DNA from: JBNGOQ01 sp050589645
Lineage (GTDB): Bacteria; Bacteroidota; Bacteroidia; Flavobacteriales; Flavobacteriaceae
Length of the DNA stretch: 64,000 nt
Assembly: GCF_050589645.1 (NCBI RefSeq)
Contig: NZ_JBNGOQ010000001.1
Coordinates: 310,001 to 374,000 of the forward strand
Direction: 5' to 3'
Shown: positions 1 through 8,943 of the stretch, piece after piece
How positions within the stretch are numbered: position 1 is the stretch's first letter
How the letters are laid out: each line of letters starts with the position of its first letter
Position numbers and translations under genes: made by a program
The notes under the pieces: model-generated
Databases searched by the model: none
Seen by the model: only the letters and a program-made list of their open reading frames with translations
What the model was told of the DNA's origin: nothing

Positions 1-1707
1 TTTAGTGGCCCCCAAACTTTCCAGATCGGCCGGATACAGGCCCCGCGAGATGGTCCGCAGTTCTTCCAGCGCGCTTTCCGCCAGGCTTGTGGTGTCGCTG
101 TTTCCATTGCCTCGCATTTTCCTGGTCAATAGCATCAATTTTTGGCCCACACTATCGTGCAGCTCCCGGGATACATGGGTGTACTGATCCTCCCGGTTTT
201 TGATAAGGTGCTGGGCGAACTGGGTCTGTAATTTTCTTTTTTTTCGATTAAATCTTTGGGCATAGAGTAAAATAACGATGGTAAAGGAGGCCAATAGTCC
301 CAAGCCGCCAAATAAGATCCATTGGGTTTTTAGTTTATTTTGAGTGTCCAGCAAGGCTATTTCCGTATGCTGGGCCTTGATCTTGAAATCCTGTTTTTCC
401 GTTTCGTACAAGGTTTGGTAATACGACAAGGCTTTTATCTTTTGAACGCTGCCGATTGAATCCTTATGTCGCATGTACGCCCGGTAATGGGTATAGGAAA
501 GCGCCGTATTGCCCAGGGCTTCGTAAAGTTCTGCCAGAAGCTTGTTCGCATCATACACCAGTTCAAATTCGCCCGAACGGGTTCCGTATTCCAATACCCA
601 TTTTGCGTTCCCCAAGGCCTTGGTATAATTTCCTTTGGCCAAGTGGTAGTTGGCAAGGGCTTCATGGTATAGCCATTCGTAGGGAACAGGGGTGCCCTGG
701 GCAAAATCAGTCCGTATTTTTTGGTACATCCGCTCCGCTTGCACCACACTGTCGTTTTGTACATGGGCCTTCAACAGGCCATAAGCCAATACGGGCCTAA
801 GGGGTTGATCGTATTCCGGTCCAAGCGCATAGGCGTAGGCTTCGCCAAGGGCAGCGATGCGTTCTGCTTGCTTGTCCATTTTGTCAAAATCACGGGCGGC
901 ATTGTACAATAGCGGAATCAGTGCGTTGTTGTCCTGCCTTGCCCTGACCACCGCCATGATTTCGTCGCGTTCTTTTTTGGCCTCCTCAAAAAAACCGTTT
1001 TGGCTGTACAGGATAGACAGGGAGTTCCTGGCACGCAGTAGGGATGTCGTATCCCGGGCCCGCTTAAAGAACCGGGCACTTTCGGACAAGGCTTGGGAAG
1101 CTTCGGCAAATTTACCGATATCGGAGTAGGCCGCGGCTTTGTAGGTCCTGATCAGGGCATACAACATAGAATCCTGTCCCTTTAGGGCAAAGGCCTCTGC
1201 GGCGGCATAGATGGGGATGGCGGCGGCCAGTTCCCCGGAGAAATAATGGCTATCGGCCCCATTGGCGTACAATTGGGCCGCTAACAGAGGATCGTCCAAA
1301 ACAATATCCCGTTCCTGAAAGCGCTGGAACACGGCCATCCCCTCCCAAGCCCTTTGCGCTGTGGAATTCAAATAAGCGATAAGATTGGAAGTCTGTTCCG
1401 TACCGATTTTTTCGGAATCCAGTTCAAAAGCCAGAGCTATGACCCTACGGGCAAGGGAATCATAGGGATATCCCGCTTGGTCCCGAACAAGCTTGGCCAA
1501 GCTATCGAGCAGCACCAGCTGATCGCTTTTTTCGTGAGCTGCTGCAAGCTTCAGCTTTAATTCGTTTATGCGAGTTTCAACATTGGAATCTTGGGGGAAT
1601 ACCATCAGGAGGGTGCCGCACAGACAAAAAAGGAGGGGTAGTTTTTTTAGGGCATCAAAAAAAACCAGAGAAAAATGCATCCAACCATTCGTTTCCAAAA
1701 ACCTCAT
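1..1707 (-). CDS. TPR-containing sensor histidine kinase (NarL/DesK type), 3' part beyond window
   Basis: The minus frame is open from an ATG at 1707 to position 1 (569 codons) and runs off the left edge. A hydrophobic N-terminus (residues ~10-35) is followed by a long helical region with TPR character (~40-420). One strong membrane helix follows (~430-450, WILFGGLGLLASFTIVILLY). The HisKA_3 dimerisation and phosphoacceptor motif is RELHDSVGQK, with the phosphorylated His at about residue 517 (bases 157-159). The ATPase domain must lie left of the window. In Bacteroidota such proteins are membrane sensors that pair with LuxR-type regulators; a partner is expected just outside. The Met at 1680 is an alternative start. 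The signal sensed is unknown. Confidence 0.85.
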   Translation of the reverse strand, partial: MRFLETNGWMHFSLVFFDALKKLPLLFCLCGTLLMVFPQDSNVETRINELKLKLAAAHEKSDQLVLLDSLAKLVRDQAGYPYDSLARRVIALAFELDSEKIGTEQTSNLIAYLNSTAQRAWEGMAVFQRFQERDIVLDDPLLAAQLYANGADSHYFSGELAAAIPIYAAAEAFALKGQDSMLYALIRTYKAAAYSDIGKFAEASQALSESARFFKRARDTTSLLRARNSLSILYSQNGFFEEAKKERDEIMAVVRARQDNNALIPLLYNAARDFDKMDKQAERIAALGEAYAYALGPEYDQPLRPVLAYGLLKAHVQNDSVVQAERMYQKIRTDFAQGTPVPYEWLYHEALANYHLAKGNYTKALGNAKWVLEYGTRSGEFELVYDANKLLAELYEALGNTALSYTHYRAYMRHKDSIGSVQKIKALSYYQTLYETEKQDFKIKAQHTEIALLDTQNKLKTQWILFGGLGLLASFTIVILLYAQRFNRKKRKLQTQFAQHLIKNREDQYTHVSRELHDSVGQKLMLLTRKMRGNGNSDTTSLAESALEELRTISRGLYPADLESLGATK

Positions 1708-2097
1708 GATCACGGGTATTTAAGGGAGACGATATACTACTAGCTGCGTTCAGGAAACGGCACAAACAAAATGCCGTACCGCTTTCCATGATCAAGGTAC
1801 AAGAAATTATTCAAAGCGGGTAGCCTTTGGCCCCGGAAGCTGGGGTCTTTTTTAAGGAGATGGGAAAAAAGACGATGACGCACAGTGCGCTAAGCAACTT
1901 GGGCCAGTTTTAACAAAACCCATAAAATAGTCCCATTTATTATTGTATACGCCCACTTATTACGTCGCATTTTCATTCAATTTTTATTGGTTCAATATTA
2001 CCGTGGATTTGCCCGAGGCGATGGCCTTGGACCACAGCTTCCAAAAAAAATTGGAGTTAGCAAAGAACAAAGAACAAACCCACAATAGAAAACTGAA
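1708..2097. other. intergenic region between divergent genes
   Basis: This 390-bp gap separates the minus-strand histidine kinase from the plus-strand epimerase, so both promoters must lie here. It is AT-rich around 1915-1985. I cannot single out a promoter, and I see no coding frame with gene character or strong hairpin. Confidence 0.5.
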
Positions 2098-3303
2098 ATG
2101 ACACAGGGAATTCGGATCAATGGGCTAAGGGAAATGTATCGATCAACACTTTTCGATGAGATGATTCCTTGGTGGGAGAAGCATTCCATCGATTGGGAAT
2201 GCGGGGGATACCTTACGCGGCTGGACCGAAATGGCACGGCCTATGCGGGCGATAAGGATATGTGGATGACGGCACGGCAGATATGGATGTTCAGTCATCT
2301 GTACCGCAAGCATGAAGAAAAAGAACGCTGGCGGGAATTGGCAGAACACGGGCTGGATTTTATGATGAAAAACGCCTTCCGGGAAGACGGAACAATGTAC
2401 TTCCGCCTCGACCGCGAGGGACGGCCCCTTTCCAAGGTATTGAGCCTCTATACCGAGGTTTTCGCTACCATGGCCGTGGCGGAATATGCCGAAATCTCCC
2501 AAAGCAAAGCCCTTAGGCAACGGGCCAGGATTATGTACGATTTTCTGATGCCCAGGCTGGGCCAGGCCTCCGATACGCCCATGTTGGGCTATCCGCTTTT
2601 TACGGAGTTCCACTTACACGCCCATGATATGTGCCGCATTACCGTAGCCAGGGTATTCAGGGATATCTGGCCCCAAAGGAAGTTTGAGGATGATATCAAT
2701 ACCTCCATCAATTCGATCCTAAGTCGGCACTGGAAGGCAAAGGAGCGGATTTTTCTGGAAAATGTGGCCATGGACGGCACGGCCATCCTAAATCTGCCCG
2801 AAGGGCGCCTGTCCCATCCGGGCCATGCTATCGAGACCGCCTGGATGCTAATGGAAATCGCCTTGGAAAGAAAAGAGGGCCCCTTGATGGATACGGCTAT
2901 CGATATGATGCTCGCTTCCCTGGAGCAGGGTTGGGACCGGGAATTTGGGGGCATCCGGTACCTGACCCATGTAGATGGGACCCCCACCCATGCGCTGGAG
3001 GCCGATTTAAAGCTCTGGTGGCCCCATGGGGAAGCCCTATATGCCCTGTTGCTGGCCTACTTGCGCACGGGCCGGAAAGATTTGGAAACCTGGTATATCA
3101 AGGTACACCGCTACACCTTTGACCATTTCCCGGACAAGGAACAGGGCGAATGGTACGGCTACCTCAATCGGGAAGGAAGCCCAGTTTGGCAGGCAAAGGC
3201 CAATGGATGGAAGGGATTTTTTCATCTGCCCCGGGCGTTGTTCCGCGCTTATCAGCTGCTATGCGAACCCCATTACCCAAAAACGGAATCGCGCCATGCA
3301 TAG
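2098..3303 (+). CDS. AGE-family (N-acylglucosamine 2-epimerase-like) sugar epimerase/isomerase
   Basis: This 401-aa cytosolic protein has no signal peptide and the usual length for the AGE/CE superfamily, which folds as an (alpha/alpha)6 barrel and epimerises or isomerises free sugars or disaccharides. The family look includes an N-terminal LFDEMIPWWEKHSID followed by ECGGYLTRLDRNG, ARQIWMFSHLYR near residue 60, FHLHAHDMC near 172, GHAIETAWML near 242 (the usual active-site His region) and a late LKLWWPHGEALYALL. The substrate cannot be read from sequence. Its stop overlaps the start of the MFS sugar porter, so the two are probably co-translated: import, then epimerisation. Confidence 0.88.
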   Translation: MTQGIRINGLREMYRSTLFDEMIPWWEKHSIDWECGGYLTRLDRNGTAYAGDKDMWMTARQIWMFSHLYRKHEEKERWRELAEHGLDFMMKNAFREDGTMYFRLDREGRPLSKVLSLYTEVFATMAVAEYAEISQSKALRQRARIMYDFLMPRLGQASDTPMLGYPLFTEFHLHAHDMCRITVARVFRDIWPQRKFEDDINTSINSILSRHWKAKERIFLENVAMDGTAILNLPEGRLSHPGHAIETAWMLMEIALERKEGPLMDTAIDMMLASLEQGWDREFGGIRYLTHVDGTPTHALEADLKLWWPHGEALYALLLAYLRTGRKDLETWYIKVHRYTFDHFPDKEQGEWYGYLNREGSPVWQAKANGWKGFFHLPRALFRAYQLLCEPHYPKTESRHA

Positions 3304-4735
3304 TCCCGGAAAGATTGATCGCCAGGCCGCCCAGACCCCCTATTTGTTGTTGACCTGCGCCATAGCTTCCTTGGGGGGCATCCTTTTTGGTTTTGACACC
3401 GCGGTCATTTCCGGTACGGTGGCCCTAGTAGAGGCCCAGTTTGGTCTGGATAAAATAGCCGTGGGCTGGTTCGGGAGTTCGGCCTTGGTAGGGGCCATTG
3501 CAGGATCTTTGGCGGCCGGGATCTTAAGCGATGCCTATGGCCGCAAGCCGGTACTGATCCTTTCGGCGCTCCTATTTTTTATATCGGCCTTGGGGTCGGC
3601 CATACCTCCTTCCTTTAGCGTGTTGATTCCCGCCCGTCTGGTAGGTGGCCTGGGCATAGGGATCGCCTCGGTCCTGGCACCCTTGTATATTTCCGAATTG
3701 GCCCCCGCCAGGATCCGGGGACGCCTGGTGGCCTTTTATCAACTGTCTATTGTACTCGGCATACTACTGGCCTATTTCTCCAATTGGGCGCTGTTGCATT
3801 TTTCCACTACGCATACCGCTTCGTTCACAAGCGTGCCATGGTTGCATAAGATACTGGTTTCCGAAGTATGGCGGGGCATGTTCGCTGCGGAAATGATTCC
3901 CGCCGCCCTCTTTTTTCTTTTGTTGCGCGGGGTTCCCGAAAGTCCGCGATGGTCCATCAAGGCAGGCAAGGTACAAAAGGGCTATGATGTCCTTCTAAAA
4001 TACCACGGGGCCATGAAGGCCATGGAGGAGCTGCAGGCCATCCGCAATTCCCTGGCCCGAACACCGGCCGCTTTTGGCGAACTGCTCCGACCAGGCCTAA
4101 GACTTGCCCTGATCGTAGGAATTGGACTGTCGGTCTTTGGCCAATTTACGGGGGTCAATATTATCGTCTATTACGGGCCGGACATTCTTCGGGATGCGGG
4201 CTTCAATTTTGACAGCGCCTTGAAATTCCAAGTGGCCATCGGTTTGATCAACCTGATCTTTACGGCCCTGGCGCTTTGGAAAATAGACAGTTGGGGGAGG
4301 CGTAGCCTGTTGATAGGAGGCATGGTCTCCGTGAGCATGTCCCTCCTCGTCATAGGCCTGTTGTTCTCCCTGGCCCAGCCGCCCGGAATCTGGATCGTGG
4401 TGGTCCTCTGCCTCTATATGGCCGGTCTGGCCTTTTCGATCAACGCCGTCATATGGGTGTTGTTGGGCGAAATCTACCCGACTCGCTTAAGGGGAAGGGC
4501 CATGTCCGTGGCCACCTTTGCCAATTGGGGCAGCAATTTTGCCACCGCCTTTGTTTTTCCCTGGTTTGTGGCACAGATCGGTATGGACGCCGGCTTCTTT
4601 GTATTTGCGGGTTTTTGCCTCCTGGCGGTCCTGTTCTTTTACAAATATGTGCCGGAAACCAAGGGCAAAAGCCTGGAGGAAATAGAACGGTATTGGATGG
4701 GCAAAAGGGAGGAAAGAAAGGGTAAAAAGCGATGA
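3296..4735 (+). CDS. sugar porter family MFS transporter
   Basis: This 479-aa, roughly 12-helix inner-membrane protein starts at ATG 3296, 8 bp inside the epimerase; a longer in-frame extension from 3026 overlaps the epimerase out of frame and is not used. Sugar-porter signatures are visible: GGILFGFDTAVISGT at the start of helix 1, DAYGRKPVL in loop 2-3, PESPRWSIKAGK before the central loop, a GRR motif in loop 8-9 and PETKGKSLEEIE at the C-terminus, as in XylE/GLUT-type H+/sugar symporters. It very likely imports the sugar used by the epimerase. The gene ends directly in a purine-rich low-complexity tract. Confidence 0.92.
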   Translation: MHSPGKIDRQAAQTPYLLLTCAIASLGGILFGFDTAVISGTVALVEAQFGLDKIAVGWFGSSALVGAIAGSLAAGILSDAYGRKPVLILSALLFFISALGSAIPPSFSVLIPARLVGGLGIGIASVLAPLYISELAPARIRGRLVAFYQLSIVLGILLAYFSNWALLHFSTTHTASFTSVPWLHKILVSEVWRGMFAAEMIPAALFFLLLRGVPESPRWSIKAGKVQKGYDVLLKYHGAMKAMEELQAIRNSLARTPAAFGELLRPGLRLALIVGIGLSVFGQFTGVNIIVYYGPDILRDAGFNFDSALKFQVAIGLINLIFTALALWKIDSWGRRSLLIGGMVSVSMSLLVIGLLFSLAQPPGIWIVVVLCLYMAGLAFSINAVIWVLLGEIYPTRLRGRAMSVATFANWGSNFATAFVFPWFVAQIGMDAGFFVFAGFCLLAVLFFYKYVPETKGKSLEEIERYWMGKREERKGKKR

Positions 4736-5042
4736 GGGATGAGGAAAGAGGAAAAGAATTAAAGAGGAAAAGAAGCAAGAGCGATGAGGGAAGAGGAAAG
4801 ACAAAAAGAAAAAGGACGAAAGACGGAAGGAAAAAAGAAGGGCACAATACCGAGATGCTTCGCAAAGCTACGCCTTGCTCTGAATGACAAAAAGAGAAAA
4901 GAAGGGAAGGGGGAAGAGCGATGAGCGATGAGGGATGAGGCAAGAGAAAAGACAAAAGAGGAAAGACGGAAAGAAAAAGGCAATGAGCGAAGAGGAATGA
5001 GCGATTGGACAGGAACAGACAGAAATGACCCAAAACCAAACA
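4736..5042. repeat. purine-rich low-complexity tract with an embedded dispersed repeat
   Basis: The plus strand is almost pure A/G, built from drifting words such as gatgagggatgagg and aagaggaaaagac. At about 4848-4890 it contains a phrase that recurs at 7318-7360 (gagattcttcgcaaagc type, ending in tctgaatgaca). Long frames here are pyrimidine-tract artefacts on the minus strand, not genes. Confidence 0.75.
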
Positions 5043-5119
5043 TAACGTGGAACGTCATGAATAACGTAAAACGTCATGAATAACGTAAACCGTCATAAAT
5101 AACGTAAAACGTCATAGAT
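5043..5119 (+). repeat. four tandem ~19-bp repeats ahead of the lipoprotein start
   Basis: Four consecutive units of the form aacgtaaaacgtcatgaat occupy the last ~77 bp before the ATG at 5121. Each has two ACGT cores, and unit differences are one to three bases. Head-to-tail spacing of about two helical turns fits a multi-site operator, but a neutral satellite is equally possible. Confidence 0.7.
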
Positions 5120-5120
5120 C

Positions 5121-7259
5121 ATGAAAAAAATACGTCAATATGCCCTATGTCTTTTGACCCTACTGCTGATCGTCACCGGCTGTGCGCAAAAAAAGCGACT
5201 CCACTTTTGTGGCAGTGCCGAAAATGACCTCTACCAACTTTTGATCGCGGAAAAGTTCAATGTCCACCGCTACGATACGCCCGAAGCGGCGGTTGCGAAT
5301 GCCCCCAAGGGGAGCGGGGTAATCATTGCCGCCGATGCGTATCCAGAAGAAAGGACAGTGGTTCCACACAGCGTCTATGAAATGGCAGCCCAAAAAAAGG
5401 TGAGACTCTATATGGAATATCCCCAATCGGTACCCGGCTTGGAAATTTCTGGAAAACGTCATCACGCCACGTTGGAACGAGGGGTGGTGAGCAGCACCGT
5501 TTTTGGGGAAGCACTAAAGCCTATGGAACTGTTGGGGATGCATGCCTGTACCGTTTTGGAGGCTAAGGCGGAGAATCCCCTGATGGTCCTGGCCAAAGTG
5601 GCGGGCTTTGATAGGGCCGAATATGGTATAGACGACGTTCATACCTATCCACTTTTGGTACAACGAGACCATGTGATGGCAGCCATGACCAAGCTTACCA
5701 ATTTTCGCTCGGCGCGCTATGGTCCACAGGCTTCCTGGAAAAAGGTGTGGGAATATATCCTTTCCTGGCTATCTGCAGATACCGTTCAGCTCAAGACCTG
5801 GCCCTCCGATGTAACACCCATGTATGCCAGGAACCAGCCCATGCCAAAAGACGCGTTGCAAAAATCCGTTGCCAAGGGTGTCGACTGGTTTTACAAGGGC
5901 CGGTTTTTTATCCATCCGGAAGGAAGGGAACGCTGGTCGCAATATCAAGGAGATGGCGTTACCCCTTTTGGTCCGCCCATGCCCCGGGAAATGCCGAACG
6001 GCGACGGCAGCCTGGGGATTTTAGAGGGGCATGCCTCCAAGGTGTCCAAGGATGGTTCGCAACAGTACCGGTATTGGATACGGGCCGATGTACAGGGGGA
6101 AGCCGCCCATGCTTTGGCTGCTGGCGGAAACCTTCTGGGAAAACCGGAATACCTGGACCAGGCCAAAAAGCTGGTGGATTTTATCTACAGCTCCGGTCTG
6201 GGAAAGACCGATCCGGAAAGCCCGGTTTTTGGATTGATCAGTTGGTCCCTGACCCATCCAAACGTGCATTATGGGGATGATAATGCCCGAGCCATCTTGG
6301 GAGTGATCGGGGCTGCCGCCTATCTGGGGACCGAGGCCTGGAACAAAGAGATCGCCGCGAATATCCTTTCCAATTTTAGGTTGAGCGGCATCCAGGGGTT
6401 TCAGGAAGGGCGATTGGACCATATGGCGATATCCGAAAAGGGATGGCAACATTTTGCCAAGCGCGATTTTGTAAACCCACACCCCCATTTCGAGTCCTGG
6501 ATGTGGGCCTGTTACCTGTGGTTATACGACAAGACGGGCTACCGACCCTTGTTGGAAAAGGCAAAAATAGCCATACGCTTAACCATGGAGGCCTACCCCG
6601 AACAATGGAAATGGACCAATGGGATCCAACAGGAACGGGCCCGGATGCTCTTGCCCCTGGCCTGGCTGGTCCGCGTAGAGGACACAGCAGAACATCGGGA
6701 ATGGTTAGACCGCATGGTTGCCAAACTGTTGGACAACCAGCAGCCTTCCGGAGCGATCCGGGAAGAGCTTGGCGCCGGCCATAGCGGTTTTGGACGTACC
6801 ACCTCCAATGCGACCTACGGTACAACGGAAGCGCCCCTGATCTTTGAGAACGGCGATTCCGTGGCCGATATGCTGTACACCAGTAACTTCGCCTTTTTTG
6901 GTCTGAACGAAGCGGCGCATGCCACCGGAAATCCCAGATACCATCGGGCCCTTAAAAAACTATCCGATTTTCTTACGCGCATACAGGTAGACAGCAAAGC
7001 ACATCCCGATCTGGACGGGGCCTGGTTCCGGGCCTTTGATTATGGACGGTGGGACTATTGGGCCTCCAATGCCGATCACGGTTGGGGCGCTTGGTGCACG
7101 CTTACAGGCTGGATCCAAAGCTGGATCGTTGCTACCCAGGTCCTTGTGGCCGATCAAAACAGCTATTGGGAACTGACCAGGGACGCCAATACGACCGGGG
7201 AAATGGGGAAGCTGATCAAGCCGATGATGGGAAAAGGGAAAAATGGGCAAGAGCGATGA
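5121..7259 (+). CDS. lipoprotein with alpha/alpha-barrel-like C-terminal half, sugar-cluster associated
   Basis: This 712-aa protein has a signal peptide II, with lipobox IVTGC (Cys21), so it is probably envelope-anchored. Residues ~28-205 look like an alpha/beta layer resembling glutamine-amidotransferase-like domains often fused to glycosidases. Residues ~240-690 repeat helical hairpins of the (alpha/alpha)6 type (GEAAHALAAGGNLLGKPEYL, ARAILGVIGAAAYLGTEAW, HFESWMWACYLWLYDKTGY, NADHGWGAWCTLTGWIQ), as in six-hairpin glycosidases and lyases. I cannot assign a CAZy family or catalytic residues. Co-orientation with the epimerase and porter suggests it releases or trims the saccharide imported by that pair. 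Confidence 0.7.
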   Translation: MKKIRQYALCLLTLLLIVTGCAQKKRLHFCGSAENDLYQLLIAEKFNVHRYDTPEAAVANAPKGSGVIIAADAYPEERTVVPHSVYEMAAQKKVRLYMEYPQSVPGLEISGKRHHATLERGVVSSTVFGEALKPMELLGMHACTVLEAKAENPLMVLAKVAGFDRAEYGIDDVHTYPLLVQRDHVMAAMTKLTNFRSARYGPQASWKKVWEYILSWLSADTVQLKTWPSDVTPMYARNQPMPKDALQKSVAKGVDWFYKGRFFIHPEGRERWSQYQGDGVTPFGPPMPREMPNGDGSLGILEGHASKVSKDGSQQYRYWIRADVQGEAAHALAAGGNLLGKPEYLDQAKKLVDFIYSSGLGKTDPESPVFGLISWSLTHPNVHYGDDNARAILGVIGAAAYLGTEAWNKEIAANILSNFRLSGIQGFQEGRLDHMAISEKGWQHFAKRDFVNPHPHFESWMWACYLWLYDKTGYRPLLEKAKIAIRLTMEAYPEQWKWTNGIQQERARMLLPLAWLVRVEDTAEHREWLDRMVAKLLDNQQPSGAIREELGAGHSGFGRTTSNATYGTTEAPLIFENGDSVADMLYTSNFAFFGLNEAAHATGNPRYHRALKKLSDFLTRIQVDSKAHPDLDGAWFRAFDYGRWDYWASNADHGWGAWCTLTGWIQSWIVATQVLVADQNSYWELTRDANTTGEMGKLIKPMMGKGKNGQER

Positions 7260-7580
7260 GGGAAGAGGAAAGACAAAAAGAAAAAAGACGAAAGGTGGAA
7301 GGAAAAAAGAAGGGCACAATACCGAGATTCTTCGCAAAGCTTCGCCTTGCTCTGAATGACAAAGGAGAAAAAGAAGGGAAGGGGAAGAGAAAAGACGAAA
7401 GACGAAAGACGGAAGGAAGAAAGAGGAACACAATGCAAAACACCAAACGTACTGTCATTCCCGCCTGCCTATCGGCAGGTAAACTGGATGGCGGGCCTGC
7501 CCGCCGAAGGCGGGAATCCACGAACGCTGAGATTCTTTGCAAAGCGTCGCTTTACGCTGAATGACAAAAAGAAAAAAGAC
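7260..7580. repeat. purine-rich tract plus palindromic and phrase repeats
   Basis: 7260-7435 repeats the A/G-rich style of 4736-5042. 7456-7516 holds a GC-rich palindromic repeat (cctgcctatcggcaggt, then gcgggcctgcccgcc). 7525-7565 holds another copy of the gagattctttgcaaagc...ctgaatgaca phrase. I see no credible gene in this 400-bp gap. Confidence 0.7.
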
Positions 7581-7675
7581 AGCATGAAGTAAAAACAATC
7601 CGCTAAAACCACTCCCACCTCCCAAACCCTTGGCTTAGGAACAAACACAGCTCCCTGCTATAAAAAAGAGAGGAA

Positions 7676-8215
7676 ATGGATGATATTGAGGTGGCAAAGG
7701 CCCTAAAACGGGATGACAAGACCGTGTTCAAATGGTTGTTCGATCGCTACTACCAGCGTCTGGTGGCCTATATCATGAGTTATACCCACAATCTGGCACG
7801 GTCCGAGGATATCGTGCAGCAAGCCTATGTGGATCTTTGGGAAAATAGAAGTAGGCTGTATGTGGACCGATCGCCCAAAAATTATTTGTACGCCATTGCC
7901 TATAACGGCTATGTGGATAGCGTAAAAAATAGAAAGCGCAAGGACAGGCTCTTGGAGGAACTCTGGGAACGGACCTTGAGAGATCGGATAACAGAGGATA
8001 AGGAATCCCATGAAAAGCGCATGGCCAAATTACGTGCCCTGTTGGACGCCCTGCCCCCAAAGTGCAGGGAGGTGGTACGTTTAAACAAACTGGAAGGGGT
8101 AGGCTATCGGGAAATCGCGGAACGCCTGGGCATTTCCATAAAAACCGTGGAATATCATATGGGCGCCGCCTATAGGAAGATCAGGGAGGCGTTTGATGAA
8201 AAGTCTAAGGGATAA
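7676..8215 (+). CDS. RNA polymerase sigma factor, ECF (sigma-70 family)
   Basis: This 179-aa protein is of normal ECF length. Region 2 is at ~20-90 (FDRYYQRLVAYIMSYTHN, then SEDIVQQAYVDLWENR and SPKNYLYAIAYN). Region 4 is at ~120-170, with LDALPPKCREVVRLNKLEG leading into the helix-turn-helix GYREIAERLGISIKTVEYHM. In Bacteroidota this subgroup normally sits with a FecR-type anti-sigma and SusC/SusD outer-membrane genes. None follows here: the next genes are on the other strand and unrelated, so this is an orphan. It may act on the upstream sugar cluster, but that is inference. Confidence 0.93.
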   Translation: MDDIEVAKALKRDDKTVFKWLFDRYYQRLVAYIMSYTHNLARSEDIVQQAYVDLWENRSRLYVDRSPKNYLYAIAYNGYVDSVKNRKRKDRLLEELWERTLRDRITEDKESHEKRMAKLRALLDALPPKCREVVRLNKLEGVGYREIAERLGISIKTVEYHMGAAYRKIREAFDEKSKG

Positions 8216-8355
8216 GTGGGCAGTAAGCAGTTGGCAGTTGGCAGTTGGTAGTACGTAGTGCTTGGTGACACCATCCCAAATGGCCGAACAGAAAGGGAAA
8301 CTTGAGGGAAGCAAATAAGAATTTCTGGTAGGGTTCCATTGCTGTACGATGTTGC

Positions 8356-8862
8356 TTAAAACTCAGCCTGTAGGTTTTCGAACTCTTTATCAAAAAACTT
8401 GGCAATGTACGGACGTACACTTGCTTCATCCAGCACTTCAACCAATCCCATTTTACCAGATTTGCCAAAAAAGATCCAAAAACCATAATCGGTCGAATCA
8501 TTACCGACGACAGAAATTCCCATTTCGTATTTTGATGGATTATGTCGGACGGAAATAGTGGGGGATACCGTTCCACGAATATTTGCCTCGGTCAATTGTT
8601 CCTTCCACTTAAAATTATTGAACTCGGCCTGGAATTTTTCCAAATCGCATACACCTTTACTTTCAATTTGATTTGTGGAAAAATGGGCATATTGGACGTT
8701 ATAGGCAAACACTCCACTATTGACAAATCGCTCATTATCCGATATCGCTTGGGTAGTTTCCCGTCCATCTTCGGTTGTTATTATTTTTTGAAATCCTTTG
8801 TCGGAATTCTTGCATCCAGCTATCGTTAGAAGGACGATAAGCATACATAGTTTTCTCTTCAT
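8356..8862 (-). CDS. small lipoprotein of unknown function
   Basis: This 168-aa protein has a signal peptide II with lipobox TIAGC (Cys17), predicting periplasmic membrane anchoring. The mature part mixes strands and helices without a motif I recognise (FQAEFNNFKWKEQLTEANIRG, YGFWIFFGKSGKMGLVEVL). It is last in a run of minus-strand genes (8356-15257). The 140 bp to the sigma gene contain a cagttggcagttggcagt microrepeat. Confidence 0.65.
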   Translation of the reverse strand: MKRKLCMLIVLLTIAGCKNSDKGFQKIITTEDGRETTQAISDNERFVNSGVFAYNVQYAHFSTNQIESKGVCDLEKFQAEFNNFKWKEQLTEANIRGTVSPTISVRHNPSKYEMGISVVGNDSTDYGFWIFFGKSGKMGLVEVLDEASVRPYIAKFFDKEFENLQAEF

Positions 8863-8943
8863 TTCAAATATTACCTTAAGTTTAGTATGTGGGCCAGGTA
8901 TCTTGTACCTGCACTAATTTCACAGGCAGTATAGCTTGGCGTG

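Noticed and set aside
435..1129. Open frames on both strands inside the histidine kinase gene
   Set aside because: They are shadows: the continuous 569-codon minus frame has clear TPR, membrane and HisKA_3 features.
3026..3295. Ninety-codon N-terminal extension of the MFS porter
   Set aside because: It overlaps the epimerase in another frame and reads as basic non-membrane sequence; the porter's helix 1 begins just after Met at 3296.
4449..5077. Several Phe/Ser/Leu-rich minus-strand frames
   Set aside because: They translate the complement of the purine tract (ttcctctt words) and have no domain-like features; the same happens at 6960-7542.
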